Part shown: in pieces, positions 1 to 8,285 of the stretch
Layout: the number at the start of each line of letters is the position of its first letter
How positions within the stretch are numbered: position 1 is the first letter of the stretch
DNA from: Rhodococcus rhodnii
Lineage (GTDB): Bacteria > Actinomycetota > Actinomycetes > Mycobacteriales > Pseudonocardiaceae
Direction of reading: 5' to 3'
Assembly (NCBI GenBank): GCA_000720375.1
Contig: JOAA01000009.1
Coordinates: forward strand, 372,001 to 436,000
Length of the DNA stretch: 64,000 bases
Notes under the pieces: generated by a model
Databases searched by the model: none
What the model saw: only the letters and a program-made list of their open reading frames with translations
Told to the model about the DNA's origin: nothing
Program-made: the position numbers and the translations under genes

Positions 1-712
1 ACCCGGATTCCCACTCAGCGGCGTATTCCAGCGTCGCGAGAGCGGCTCGCTCGCGGTCGGTCACATCGTCCACTGTGTCCGGATCGGGCGGTGCGAGCGG
101 CGGCACGAGGTGCATGCCGATCAGGCTTTCCGGGTGCAGCCTGGCGATTTCGGTCGACACGCTCGTACCCCAGTCGCCTCCGGCCGCCCCGAACCTCTCG
201 TAGCCCAATCGTCGCATGAGGACAGTCCACGACTCGGCGATCTTCCCGATGCCCCACCCTTGCCCGGCCGGACGGTCGCTGAAGCCGAAGCCCGGCAGTG
301 TCGGACAGACGACGTGGAACGCGTCCTTGGCTTCGCCGCCGTGCGCGACCGGGTCGGCCAACGGCCCGATCACGTCCTCGAACTCGATGATCGACCCGGG
401 CCAGCCGTGCGTGAGCACCAGGGGCACGGCGTCCGGTTCCGGCGACCGGACGTGCAGGAAGTGAATGCCCAGGCCGTCGATGTCCGTGCGGTACTGCGGT
501 ATCGCGTTCAGCCTCGCCTCGGTCGCCCGCCAGTCGTACTGCTCGGCCCAGTACTCGCAGAGCTCACGCAGGTAATTCAGCGGAACACCTTGCGACCAGT
601 CGTCGACCGTCTCCCGTTCCGGCCAGCGCGTCGACCGGAGCTTCGTCCTGAGCTCGGTCAGGTCCTCCTCGGGAACCGCGATGCGGAACGGCTCAACCAC
701 GCGGCCTGCCAT
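1..712 (-). CDS. Epoxide hydrolase, N-terminal part (runs off window start)
   Basis: The N-terminal 237 residues of an alpha/beta-hydrolase-fold epoxide hydrolase with an EHN-type leader. Visible marks are the oxyanion motif HGWPGS and the nucleophile loop GGDWG, whose Asp would attack the epoxide carbon. The N-terminal lid stretch (EEDLTELRTKLRSTRWPE) is typical of juvenile-hormone/soluble epoxide hydrolase relatives. The start is ATG at 712, which lies 20 bp inside the end of the upstream oxidoreductase gene, so the two are probably translationally coupled. The C-terminal acid and His are outside the window. Substrate is unknown. The family call is secure; role is inferred. Confidence 0.88.
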   Translation of the reverse strand, partial: MAGRVVEPFRIAVPEEDLTELRTKLRSTRWPERETVDDWSQGVPLNYLRELCEYWAEQYDWRATEARLNAIPQYRTDIDGLGIHFLHVRSPEPDAVPLVLTHGWPGSIIEFEDVIGPLADPVAHGGEAKDAFHVVCPTLPGFGFSDRPAGQGWGIGKIAESWTVLMRRLGYERFGAAGGDWGTSVSTEIARLHPESLIGMHLVPPLAPPDPDTVDDVTDRERAALATLEYAAEWESG

Positions 713-2108
713 AGGTTTCGAGCAAGCGCAGCCAGATCTCGTTCATCGTCGGATACGCGGGCACCGCGTGCCACAGCCGCGCGATCGGTACCTGACCGAC
801 GACCGCGAAAGTGGCCGCCTGCAGCAGCTCGCTGACGTCCGGGCCGACGAAGGTCACGCCAAGGATGACCGACCGGTCCTCGTCGACGACCATCCGAGCC
901 TTGCCCTCGTACCCGTCGGCGTGCACGCTCGCGCCCGCGACATTGCCGATCTCGTAGTCCACGACGCGGATGTTGTTGTAGCCCGCTTTCCCCGCGGCGT
1001 CCGCCGTGAGACCCACCGACGCCACCTCCGGGTCGGTGAAAGTCACCTGAGGCACCGACTCGTGGTCGGCGGTCGCGACGTGCGTACCCCACGGATCCGC
1101 GGACACCGGTGCGCCCTTCGCCCGCGCCGCGATGACGTCACCCGCAGCCCGCGCCTGATATTTGCCTTGGTGGGTGAGTAGAGCCCGGTGGTTCACGTCC
1201 CCGACCGCGTACAACCAGTCGAAGCCGGAGACCAGCAGCGTGTCGTCGGTTTCCAGCCACTTGCCCGGCGTCAGGCCCACGGTGTCCAGGCCGATGTCCC
1301 GGGTCCGCGGGGTCCGGCCGGTGGCCACGAGGACCTCGCTCGCGGTGATCACCGAACCGTCGCCGGTTTCGACCACAACGCCGTTTTCGTTGCGCTGCAC
1401 GCGTTTGGTCTCGGTGTTGAGCAGCACTGTCGCGCCGAGATCGCGCAGCGCCTTGGTGACCATCTCGCCCGCGAACGGTTCCATCCCGCCGAGCAAGCCG
1501 CCGCGAGAGATCAACGTGACGGTCGTGTCGAACCCGGCGTACGCGGTGGCCATCTCGGTCGCGACCACGCCGCCCCCGATGATGACCAGGCTGTCCGGGG
1601 TCTGACGGGCGCTGGTGGCGTCACGGCTCGTCCACGGGTTCGCGGCGCGCAGCCCTTCGATGTCCGGGACGAACGCGTCCGAACCCGTGGCGATCGCGAC
1701 GGCGTGTCTGGCCGTCAGCACGGTCTCGGAACCGTCCGACGCGGTGACCGTGACCTCCTTCGTGCCGGTCAGCCGGCCGAACCCGCGCACGAGCGTGATA
1801 CCCGCGCTCGCAACCCACTCCGCCTGACTGTCGTCGTTCCAGTCGTGGGTGAAGGAGTTCCGGCGAGCCAGGACGGCCTGCACGTCCAGCTTCCCGGTCA
1901 CGGCCTCGGCGGCGCCGGGAACGTGCCGGACCGCGCGCAGGACAGCGGCGGAGCGCAACAGCGCCTTCGACGGCATGCACGCCCAGTACGAGCATTCACC
2001 GCCGACGAGCTCGTGCTCGACTAGGGCGACCGTCAGCCCACCTTGAACGGCACGGTCAGCGACGTTCTCGCCGACCGCTCCGGCGCCCACCACGATGAGG
2101 TCGTACAC
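693..2108 (-). CDS. FAD/NAD(P)-dependent disulfide oxidoreductase family protein (dihydrolipoamide/mycothione reductase-like)
   Basis: A 471-residue class I pyridine nucleotide-disulfide oxidoreductase. It has an N-terminal FAD Rossmann motif (VVGAGAVGENVA), a redox-active Cys pair in GGECSYWACMPSK (C39 and C44), a second dinucleotide motif (IIGGGVVATEMA) and a C-terminal dimerisation domain with the HAVPAYPTMNE segment that should carry the catalytic His/Glu. Family members move electrons between NAD(P)H and a disulfide such as lipoamide or mycothione. No lipoyl dehydrogenase-complex genes lie nearby, so a specific substrate is not assigned. The start is GTG 2108 with an AGAGGGA Shine-Dalgarno. 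It lies 15 bp after the small gene upstream and overlaps the epoxide hydrolase gene downstream. Confidence 0.88.
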   Translation of the reverse strand: MYDLIVVGAGAVGENVADRAVQGGLTVALVEHELVGGECSYWACMPSKALLRSAAVLRAVRHVPGAAEAVTGKLDVQAVLARRNSFTHDWNDDSQAEWVASAGITLVRGFGRLTGTKEVTVTASDGSETVLTARHAVAIATGSDAFVPDIEGLRAANPWTSRDATSARQTPDSLVIIGGGVVATEMATAYAGFDTTVTLISRGGLLGGMEPFAGEMVTKALRDLGATVLLNTETKRVQRNENGVVVETGDGSVITASEVLVATGRTPRTRDIGLDTVGLTPGKWLETDDTLLVSGFDWLYAVGDVNHRALLTHQGKYQARAAGDVIAARAKGAPVSADPWGTHVATADHESVPQVTFTDPEVASVGLTADAAGKAGYNNIRVVDYEIGNVAGASVHADGYEGKARMVVDEDRSVILGVTFVGPDVSELLQAATFAVVGQVPIARLWHAVPAYPTMNEIWLRLLETYGRPRG

Positions 2109-2123
2109 GTAGCGTCCCTCTTC

Positions 2124-2312
2124 TCAGTCCAACGATCTGACGATCCGGTAGCCGGATTCGCGCAGCTTCTGCGTCATGTGCTCCGCGTACCACTCTGGCC
2201 ATTCCTCGTCGTACTCGCCACCCAGCTGTGCTTCCTCGTACTCGCCGTGCGCCGCGGCCGCCTTCTTGAGCATGACCAGCAGGACGTCGGTCACGTCATC
2301 GTCCGGGAGCAC
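2124..2312 (-). CDS. Small acidic hypothetical protein (62 aa)
   Basis: A 62-residue soluble acidic protein with no recognised domain. It starts at GTG 2312, overlapping the end of the VOC gene by 17 bp, and ends 15 bp before the oxidoreductase. This packing supports it as a real operon member and not a chance frame. The sequence is rich in Glu and Tyr/Trp in the middle (EYDEEWPEWYAEHM) and looks helical. Function is unknown. Confidence 0.6.
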   Translation of the reverse strand: MLPDDDVTDVLLVMLKKAAAAHGEYEEAQLGGEYDEEWPEWYAEHMTQKLRESGYRIVRSLD

Positions 2313-2647
2313 GGACTTTCACCTCCTGGAGGACCCAGCCGTTGCCGTCAGCGTCGTGGAAGACCGGGAAGATGTCGAGGCCCACCCGGGCCAGCTCGTC
2401 GCGGGTCGCCACGATGTCGTCGACGATCAGATGCAGCCCCCGCGTCGATCCCGGTTCGGTGGTCGTGACACCGTCACCGAAGATGATGGAGCACTCCGAG
2501 CCGGGCGGAGTCAGCCGCACCACCCGGAACTTTTTGCCGGGCACCGGGAAGTCGGCGTCCAGCCGGAAGCCCAGCCCTTTCGTAGAACGCCTTTGAGACG
2601 TCCACATCGGACACCGGCAGCACCAGAACCTCGAGTTTCAGCTTCAT
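2296..2647 (-). pseudogene. VOC (glyoxalase/bleomycin-resistance fold) protein with a one-base frameshift
   Basis: A single-domain vicinal-oxygen-chelate protein of about 115 residues. Reading from ATG 2647 gives MKLKLEVLVLPVSDVD then AFYER; the second frame carries LGFRLDADF and the rest to the stop at 2296. Removing one C from the CCC run at 2575-2577 restores the continuous family motif FYERLGFRLDADF. Either the gene is broken by a single-base insertion or the base is a sequencing error; everything else is intact. It heads a four-gene minus-strand operon and is divergent from the TetR gene at 2757. Substrate unknown. Confidence 0.75.
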
Positions 2648-2743
2648 GGCTGATCAGGATTATCGGTCCGCCCCGGCCGCCGCAAACCCGGGAAATGGCT
2701 GCTGACCTGCGACATCAACAATCTGACAATGTGCCGTACACTC

Positions 2744-2763
2744 TGTACCTACTAGTATGTACA
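2744..2763. promoter_or_regulatory. 20-bp near-perfect palindrome over the TetR start (probable operator)
   Basis: The sequence TGTACCTACTAGTATGTACA matches its reverse complement at 18 of 20 positions. It lies between the divergent VOC operon and the TetR gene and overlaps the ATG at 2757. Size and position fit a TetR-family operator acting on both promoters. A weak -35/-10 pair (CTGACA 2723-2728, TACCTA 2746-2751, 17-bp spacing) would place the transcript start at about the ATG. Binding is inferred. Confidence 0.6.
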
Positions 2764-3332
2764 CTGCTCGGGTGGACACCAGGGAGCGGCTGATCGAGAG
2801 CACTCGTGAACTGCTGTGGGAGCGTGGCTACGTCGGGACGAGCCCGAAAGCGATCCAGGCGCGCGCGGGTGCGGGCCAGGGCAGCATGTACCACCACTTC
2901 AGCGGCAAGCCGGACCTGGCGCTGGCCGCGATCAGCCGGAACGCCGAGGAAATGCGGGACCGCGCCGAGGCCGCTTTCACCCAGCGCGGCACAGCCTTGG
3001 AGAGGATCACGGCCTACCTGCGGCGGGAACGCGACGCGCTGAAAGGCTGTCCGGTCGGCCGGCTGACGCAGGATCCGGACGTGATGACCGACGAAGCCCT
3101 GCGCAAGCCGGTGGAAGTCACGTTCGCCTGGTTGATCGACCGGATCGCCGGGCTGCTGGCCGAGGATCTCGATTCGCGGTTGGACCCTCGGGCAACGGCG
3201 ACGGCGTTGGTCGCGGTACTGCAAGGCGGCTACGTGCTCGCGCGAGCCGCCGGGTCGGCAGATGTGTACGCCCACGCCATCAACGGGGCGCTCGGTCTGC
3301 TCGCTGCTCATATCTCTGTGGAAAGGAACTGA
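2757..3332 (+). CDS. TetR/AcrR-family transcriptional regulator
   Basis: A 191-residue TetR-type repressor. The N-terminal helix-turn-helix covers about residues 8-53, with the recognition-helix segment AGAGQGSMYHHFSGK typical of the family; the rest is an all-helical ligand domain of LmrA/YxaF type. The ATG at 2757 sits inside a palindrome with no Shine-Dalgarno, so the mRNA may be leaderless; GTG 2772 (MDTRERLIES) is an alternative start. It is co-transcribed with the tautomerase gene starting one base after its stop, and probably controls itself and the divergent operon. Confidence 0.85.
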   Translation: MYTARVDTRERLIESTRELLWERGYVGTSPKAIQARAGAGQGSMYHHFSGKPDLALAAISRNAEEMRDRAEAAFTQRGTALERITAYLRRERDALKGCPVGRLTQDPDVMTDEALRKPVEVTFAWLIDRIAGLLAEDLDSRLDPRATATALVAVLQGGYVLARAAGSADVYAHAINGALGLLAAHISVERN

Positions 3333-3333
3333 C

Positions 3334-3720
3334 GTGCCCTTAGTTCGGATTGACGCGTTGCACGCGGACAAAGACCGGCTCGAGGCGATCGGGCGGGCTG
3401 TCCATGAGGCGATGGTGGACGCGATCGGCATTCCGGCCGATGACGTGTTCCAGGTTCTGACCAGCCACGACGGTGTCCGCAGCATGATCCGCTACGACAG
3501 CGGCTACCTTGGCGTGCCACGGGACGACGGCATCGTCTTCATTTCCATCACGTTCCGGTCCGGCCGGACGACCGAGCAGAAGGTGGCGCTGTACAAGCGG
3601 ATCGCCGAACTCGCCGAGCAGCACGCCGGAGTCGAACCACGCAATGTGCTCGTGAATCTCGTTGAAAACCAGTCAGCGGATTGGTCGGCCGGCAACGGGG
3701 TGGCGCAGTACCTCGGGTGA
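3334..3720 (+). CDS. Tautomerase-superfamily enzyme (4-oxalocrotonate tautomerase-like)
   Basis: A 128-residue protein starting MPLVRI: after Met removal, Pro1 would be the catalytic base that defines the tautomerase superfamily. The length fits the fused two-unit (cis-CaaD/MSAD-like) subgroup, not the 60-residue single units. The start is GTG 3334, one base after the TetR stop, with a GAAAGGA Shine-Dalgarno at 3321-3327; upstream in-frame starts would lose Pro1. Codon 3 (3340-3342) is a rare TTA leucine codon, which could make expression bldA dependent. The substrate is unknown; a small keto/enol compound is likely. Confidence 0.82.
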   Translation: MPLVRIDALHADKDRLEAIGRAVHEAMVDAIGIPADDVFQVLTSHDGVRSMIRYDSGYLGVPRDDGIVFISITFRSGRTTEQKVALYKRIAELAEQHAGVEPRNVLVNLVENQSADWSAGNGVAQYLG

Positions 3721-3844
3721 GGACGGTGGCACACTTCTGCCATCTTGGCCCGAAATGTCCAGTTGGGACTGACATCGATGTCGGCCCGCGAAATTCTTGT
3801 CTACTTTGTCTTCTTGACCAGGACGCCTGCGGCGCAGAAGCTAC

Positions 3845-3860
3845 CTGGCAACGTTGTCAG
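3845..3860. promoter_or_regulatory. LacI-family type operator upstream of the GH2 gene
   Basis: CTGGCAACGTTGTCAG is symmetric at 14 of 16 positions around a central CG. AACGTT-centred palindromes of this kind are typical LacI-family operators in actinomycetes. It lies 22 bp before the GH2 start, so binding should block its transcription until an inducing sugar is present. No LacI gene is in this window. Confidence 0.55.
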
Positions 3861-3881
3861 GGGATCTGATCGGAGCTCGCA

Positions 3882-6800
3882 ATGGCGCACGACAACGGCG
3901 GCGGTGTGTCCCGACGCCAGGTGTTGACTACCGGACCCGGTCTGCTCGCCGGCTTCGGCCTGAGCACCATGCTGCCGGGTGTCGCCTCAGCTGCTCCTGA
4001 TACCCAACAAGCCGTCACCGACCTCGCACTGTTCCGTCCGGTGACTGTCTCGTCCACTGACTATGCGGCCACGCCGGCCGAGTTCGCTGTGGACGGTCTG
4101 GCGCAGGTCGGTGTGCGGGGTTCGGGCTGGCGTGCGGCCCAAGGCGACTCGCAGTGGATCATCGTGGACCTGCAGGGCCGCTGTGACGTCAGCTCGGTCG
4201 TGCTCACCTTCGAGGCCAAGCCCGGCGACGGCCCGTTCGACGCCAACGGCGCGCGCGACAGGACACTGGGCGACGAGATCCAGTCCAGCTACGCCACGAT
4301 CTTCGACCTGGACGTCTCGGAGGACGGCCGGACCTGGCGGACGGTCTACCGGACCGAGTCCGGCACTGGGGGAGTGGTCACCATCCCGCTGACGCCCAGC
4401 GTCCGGACCCGGTGGGTACGGTTCTCGGCGTCGCGCCGCTCCACGACCAACCCATTGGGCCTCAACGGTTTCCAGGTGTACGGCACGACCAGGGACAACC
4501 GGCCCGCGGTGCGTGGCTGGACGAACTGGCCGATCCGGGACCATGACAACCCGCCAGCGCTGACCGTGGCGGCGGATGGGTCGGTGCCGATCGAGTCCGG
4601 CTGGGTGCTGACCATGCAGGACTTCGCGCCCAGCACTGACGGCGCCGTGCTGTCGGGCCCATCTGTCGACACGCGTGGCTGGGTACCCGCGACCGTGCCG
4701 GGCACAGTGCTCGCCTCGCTCGTCGAGCAGGGCCACCTGCCGGACCCGGTGTACGGCATGAACAACCTGAAGATCCCAGAAGCCCTGTCCCGGCACTCGT
4801 GGTGGTACCGGCGCACCTTCACCGTACCCCGCGGTCTGGACACCAGCGCCGGCCGCTATGTGTGGCTGGAGTTCGACGGGATCAACCACGAAGCGGAATT
4901 CTGGCTCAACGGAGCCAAAATCGGGTCCATGGTGTCGCCGTTCGGCCGATCCGCGCTGAACGTGACCGCGGCCCTGCGCCGCACCGGCGACCAGAACCTC
5001 GCCGTGAAGATCTCGCCGATGCCCTACCCGGGCAGCCCTGGCGACAAAGGCCCGCGCGGCGAGGCGTGGGTCAGCGCCAACACCACGATGTTCAAGAACT
5101 CGCCCACATACCTGGCGGCGTCCGGATGGGACTGGATGCCCGCGGTCCGCGACCGTGCCTCGGGCATCTGGAACCACGTCCGGCTGCGGTCGACCGGTGC
5201 CATCGTGGTCGGTGACCTCCGCATCGACACCGTCCTGCCGAACCAGTCCACGGCTGAAGTCACCATGACTGTCCCGGTCCGCAACGTCGCTCCGACCGCG
5301 CAGCGCACGACCGTGACCGCGGCATTCCACGGGATCACGGTCAGCTCGACGGTGACCGTGCCCGCAGGCGAGGAAGCGGCGGTCGTGTTCGCGCCGAACA
5401 CGCACCCACAAATGCGGATTCAGAGTCCGAAACTGTGGTGGCCCAACGGGTACGGCGACCCGACTCTGCACGATCTGACCGTGACCGCGGCGATCGGCAG
5501 TACGGTCAGCGACCGCAAGACGCAGAAGATCGGTATCAGGCAGATCCAGTACCAGTACGACATTCCGATCACGATCGTCGACGGCCGCGCCGAGCAGAAG
5601 GTCGACTTCCCGGTCCAGCAGGCCCGGTACGTCCGCATGCAGGGTGGCAGGCGGGCCACCAGCTGGGGCTTCTCGCTGTGGTCGATGTCCGTTGTGGACA
5701 GCAAAGCCGCGGATACCGACTTGGCCTTGAACAAAACCGCGGACGCGTCGTCCGCGGCGGACGGCACCTCGCCCGGCAACGCATTCGACGGCAACCCTGG
5801 GACGCGCTGGACTTCCAACTACCAGGACAACGAGTACCTCCAAGTCGACTTGGGCGCCGTGGTGCCTTTCGATCGGGTCGTGCTGACCTGGGAGACGGCC
5901 TACGCGGCGACCTTCAAGATCCAGGTCTCCCAGGACGGCCGGACCTGGACCGATGTCTCCACAGTGGACAACGCGCCCAAGCCGCTGATCATCATCGTCA
6001 ACGGGGTCAAGGTGTTCGCCCGTGGCGGTAGCTGGGGCTGGGACGAACTGCTGCGCCGGATGCCCGCCGCACGCGTCGATGCCGCGGTGGCACTGCACCG
6101 GGACATGAACTTCACCCTGATCCGGAACTGGGTCGGCTCGTCCTACCGCGAAGAGCTCTTCCAGGCGTGCGACAAGTACGGAATCCTGCTGTGGAACGAG
6201 TTCTGGCTCGGCTGGTCCTACGATCCGGCCAACCACGACACGTTCTTCGCACAGGCCAAGGACACTGTGCTGCGCTACCGTTCACACGCCTGCGCGACCG
6301 TGTGGTTCGGGTGCAACGAAGGCACCCCGCCCTCAGACGTCGACAAGGTCCTGCGCGAGATCGTCACGAGTAACACCGACATGCTGTACCAGCCCAACTC
6401 GGCGAGCGGCGCGATCACCGGCGACGGTACGTACCGCTGGCTGGACCCACGCCAGTACTTCACCGGTGAGGCCACGGGCGGGAAAGCCGGGTTCTGGAGC
6501 GAGATCGGCCTGCCGACAGTGTCCGTTGTGGAGAGTATGCGCAACCTGGTCGGTCCAGGTGAATCCGGCTGGCCGATCGGTGGTGTGTGGTACATGCACG
6601 ACTGGTCCACGAACGGAAACCAGCAGCCGCAGGGATACCAGGGCGCGATCGACGCCAGGCTCGCCCCGTCGACCAGCCTGGCCGAGTTCTGCCGCAAAGC
6701 CCAGTTCGTCAACTACGAGAGCATGCGCGCGATCTTCGAGGCGTGGAACTCCAAGCTGTGGAACGACGCCACCGGCGTCCTGCTGTGGATGTCCCATCCG

Positions 6801-7469
6801 GCATGGCACAGCACGGTCTGGCAGACCTACGACTACGACATGGACGTCAACGGCAGCTACTACGGCTCCCGGAAGGGCTGTGAACAACGGCACATTCAAG
6901 CCAACCTGCAGACCTGGCAAGTGATGGCCGTCAACCACACAGGAACAGCCTTGACCGGTGTGACGGTCAAGGCGCAGCTGCACGGACTGGACGGCAAACC
7001 CATTGGCGCGCCACAGGAACAGAAGATTGACGTCGCGCCGACGTCGGCTACGTCCGCGTTCACCGTGCCGTTCGAGGACGCGCACCCGGCCTTCCACCTA
7101 CTGCGCCTCACCATGACCGACGCGCGCGGTGCTCTCGTTTCCGAGAACACGTACTGGCGCTACCGCACGGACTCCTCCATGCGTGCGCTCAACCAGCTGT
7201 CCTACACGCAACTCTCGGTGAGTCTGGACTCCACAAGGGACGGATACTCGGCAACCGTCCGCAACACGGGCAAGACCGTGGCCGCGATGGTCCGGCTGTC
7301 GCTGCGGGAACGCAACGGGACTGATCGTGTACTGCCGACCTTGTACGGCGACAACTACTTCTGGATGCTGCCGGGGGAAAGCCGGACAGTCACGATCAAC
7401 CCGCAGCGCTCGGTCAGCCATCCCCGTCTGCTGGCCGAGGCGTACAACAGCGCACCGAAGCTGAGCTAG
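3882..7469 (+). CDS. Secreted glycoside hydrolase family 2 protein (exo-beta-glucosaminidase/mannosidase-like) with F5/8C modules
   Basis: A 1195-residue secreted glycosidase. A twin-arginine-type signal (SRRQVL, residues 10-15, then a hydrophobic run and an ASAA cleavage region) points to Tat export. Residues about 45-200 form an F5/8 type C (discoidin) module; about 235-560 the GH2 sugar-binding and immunoglobulin-like domains; about 569-697 a second discoidin-like module; from 702 the TIM barrel. The probable acid/base is E813 in GCNEG and the nucleophile E874 in WSEIG. The second discoidin module appears circularly permuted (see findings). The layout resembles CsxA-type exo-beta-D-glucosaminidases and endo-beta-mannosidases; which sugar it cuts cannot be read from sequence. 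A LacI-type operator precedes it. Confidence 0.88.
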   Translation: MAHDNGGGVSRRQVLTTGPGLLAGFGLSTMLPGVASAAPDTQQAVTDLALFRPVTVSSTDYAATPAEFAVDGLAQVGVRGSGWRAAQGDSQWIIVDLQGRCDVSSVVLTFEAKPGDGPFDANGARDRTLGDEIQSSYATIFDLDVSEDGRTWRTVYRTESGTGGVVTIPLTPSVRTRWVRFSASRRSTTNPLGLNGFQVYGTTRDNRPAVRGWTNWPIRDHDNPPALTVAADGSVPIESGWVLTMQDFAPSTDGAVLSGPSVDTRGWVPATVPGTVLASLVEQGHLPDPVYGMNNLKIPEALSRHSWWYRRTFTVPRGLDTSAGRYVWLEFDGINHEAEFWLNGAKIGSMVSPFGRSALNVTAALRRTGDQNLAVKISPMPYPGSPGDKGPRGEAWVSANTTMFKNSPTYLAASGWDWMPAVRDRASGIWNHVRLRSTGAIVVGDLRIDTVLPNQSTAEVTMTVPVRNVAPTAQRTTVTAAFHGITVSSTVTVPAGEEAAVVFAPNTHPQMRIQSPKLWWPNGYGDPTLHDLTVTAAIGSTVSDRKTQKIGIRQIQYQYDIPITIVDGRAEQKVDFPVQQARYVRMQGGRRATSWGFSLWSMSVVDSKAADTDLALNKTADASSAADGTSPGNAFDGNPGTRWTSNYQDNEYLQVDLGAVVPFDRVVLTWETAYAATFKIQVSQDGRTWTDVSTVDNAPKPLIIIVNGVKVFARGGSWGWDELLRRMPAARVDAAVALHRDMNFTLIRNWVGSSYREELFQACDKYGILLWNEFWLGWSYDPANHDTFFAQAKDTVLRYRSHACATVWFGCNEGTPPSDVDKVLREIVTSNTDMLYQPNSASGAITGDGTYRWLDPRQYFTGEATGGKAGFWSEIGLPTVSVVESMRNLVGPGESGWPIGGVWYMHDWSTNGNQQPQGYQGAIDARLAPSTSLAEFCRKAQFVNYESMRAIFEAWNSKLWNDATGVLLWMSHPAWHSTVWQTYDYDMDVNGSYYGSRKGCEQRHIQANLQTWQVMAVNHTGTALTGVTVKAQLHGLDGKPIGAPQEQKIDVAPTSATSAFTVPFEDAHPAFHLLRLTMTDARGALVSENTYWRYRTDSSMRALNQLSYTQLSVSLDSTRDGYSATVRNTGKTVAAMVRLSLRERNGTDRVLPTLYGDNYFWMLPGESRTVTINPQRSVSHPRLLAEAYNSAPKLS

Positions 7470-7474
7470 TCCTG

Positions 7475-8206
7475 TCAGGACCAGTCGTCGTACCGGGTCT
7501 CGGCGAGGTGTCCGTCGGGACCCGGTACCAGCTCCTCGTGGATGAGCGTGCCGAAGTAGCGCGCGGTCGGGTCGGAGACGACCTTACGCGGGTCGTTGTC
7601 GCGGGCAAGCGCCTTGCGGGCGAACTCGGCCATCCCGAACTTCTCCGGCCCGCCGATCTCGAAGAAGCCGTTCAGCGGCGCGCTCACGGTGGCCTTGGCG
7701 ACCATCCTGGCCACGTCGTCGGACGCGATCGGCTGGACAGCGCCGTCGGACAGGCGCACGACGCCGTCCTGGGTCGCCCAGTCGGCGATGGACTTGCCGA
7801 ACTCGAAGAACTGGGTGGAGCGAACGATGGTGAACGGCACGCCCGACTCCCTGATCAGCTTCTCCTGCGCGACCTTGGCCCGCAGGTAGCCGCTCTCCGG
7901 CAGCCGGTCGGCGCCGACGATCGACAGCGCGACGTGGTGGCGCACGCCGGTCTCCTGCTCGACGGCGAGCTGGTTCTCCGTCGAGGTCGTGAAGAAGTTC
8001 ATCACGTCCTCGTCGGCGAACGACGGCGAGTTGGAGACGTCGAGGACGACGTCCGCGCCGACAAGGGCCTCCTTGAGGCCTTCGCCGGTGAGGGTGTTCA
8101 CCCCCGACTGGGGCGACGCCGCGACGGCCTCGTGGCCGTGGCTGGTCAGGTTGGCGATGACCTTGGAGCCGATCAGGCCGGATCCGCCGATGACGACGAT
8201 CTTCAT
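7475..8206 (-). CDS. NAD(P)-binding NmrA/atypical SDR oxidoreductase
   Basis: A 243-residue Rossmann protein starting MKIVVIGGSGLIGSKV, the GxxGxxG cofactor motif of atypical SDR/NmrA proteins. The region YLRAKVAQEKLI gives the YxxxK-like pair, and the remainder resembles SDRs that reduce or sense quinones or flavins. It lies just downstream of the ECF41 sigma gene and behind a matching ECF41 promoter (8257-8283), which makes it the likely main target: ECF41 factors are typically linked to one oxidoreductase, decarboxylase or epimerase gene. The stop is 6 bp from the end of the GH2 gene on the other strand. Substrate unknown. Confidence 0.85.
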   Translation of the reverse strand: MKIVVIGGSGLIGSKVIANLTSHGHEAVAASPQSGVNTLTGEGLKEALVGADVVLDVSNSPSFADEDVMNFFTTSTENQLAVEQETGVRHHVALSIVGADRLPESGYLRAKVAQEKLIRESGVPFTIVRSTQFFEFGKSIADWATQDGVVRLSDGAVQPIASDDVARMVAKATVSAPLNGFFEIGGPEKFGMAEFARKALARDNDPRKVVSDPTARYFGTLIHEELVPGPDGHLAETRYDDWS

Positions 8207-8256
8207 GGTGTGCCTTTCGCTGGTGTCTCGCTGTGTCGGAGCGGGTCACCAGCTAG

Positions 8257-8283
8257 GACAAGACCGGCCCGCGGTTTGTGACA
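8257..8283 (-). promoter_or_regulatory. ECF41-type sigma promoter driving the SDR gene
   Basis: On the minus strand TGTCACA (8283-8277) is followed after 16 bp by TGTC (8260-8257). The published ECF41 promoter consensus is TGTCACA, about 16 bp, then CGTC, so this is one mismatch from it. It lies between the sigma gene stop (8286) and the SDR start (8206), leaving a leader of about 45 bp. Confidence 0.75.
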
Positions 8284-8285
8284 CC

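Noticed and set aside
3987..6236. 749-residue open frame on the minus strand opposite the GH2 gene
   Set aside because: It is the GC-rich complement of the real gene, shows no domain or low-complexity-free family pattern, and has no Shine-Dalgarno.
7469..7481. GTCCTG-T-CAGGAC inverted repeat between the GH2 and SDR stops
   Set aside because: The loop is one base and no T-tract follows, so a working terminator is not supported.
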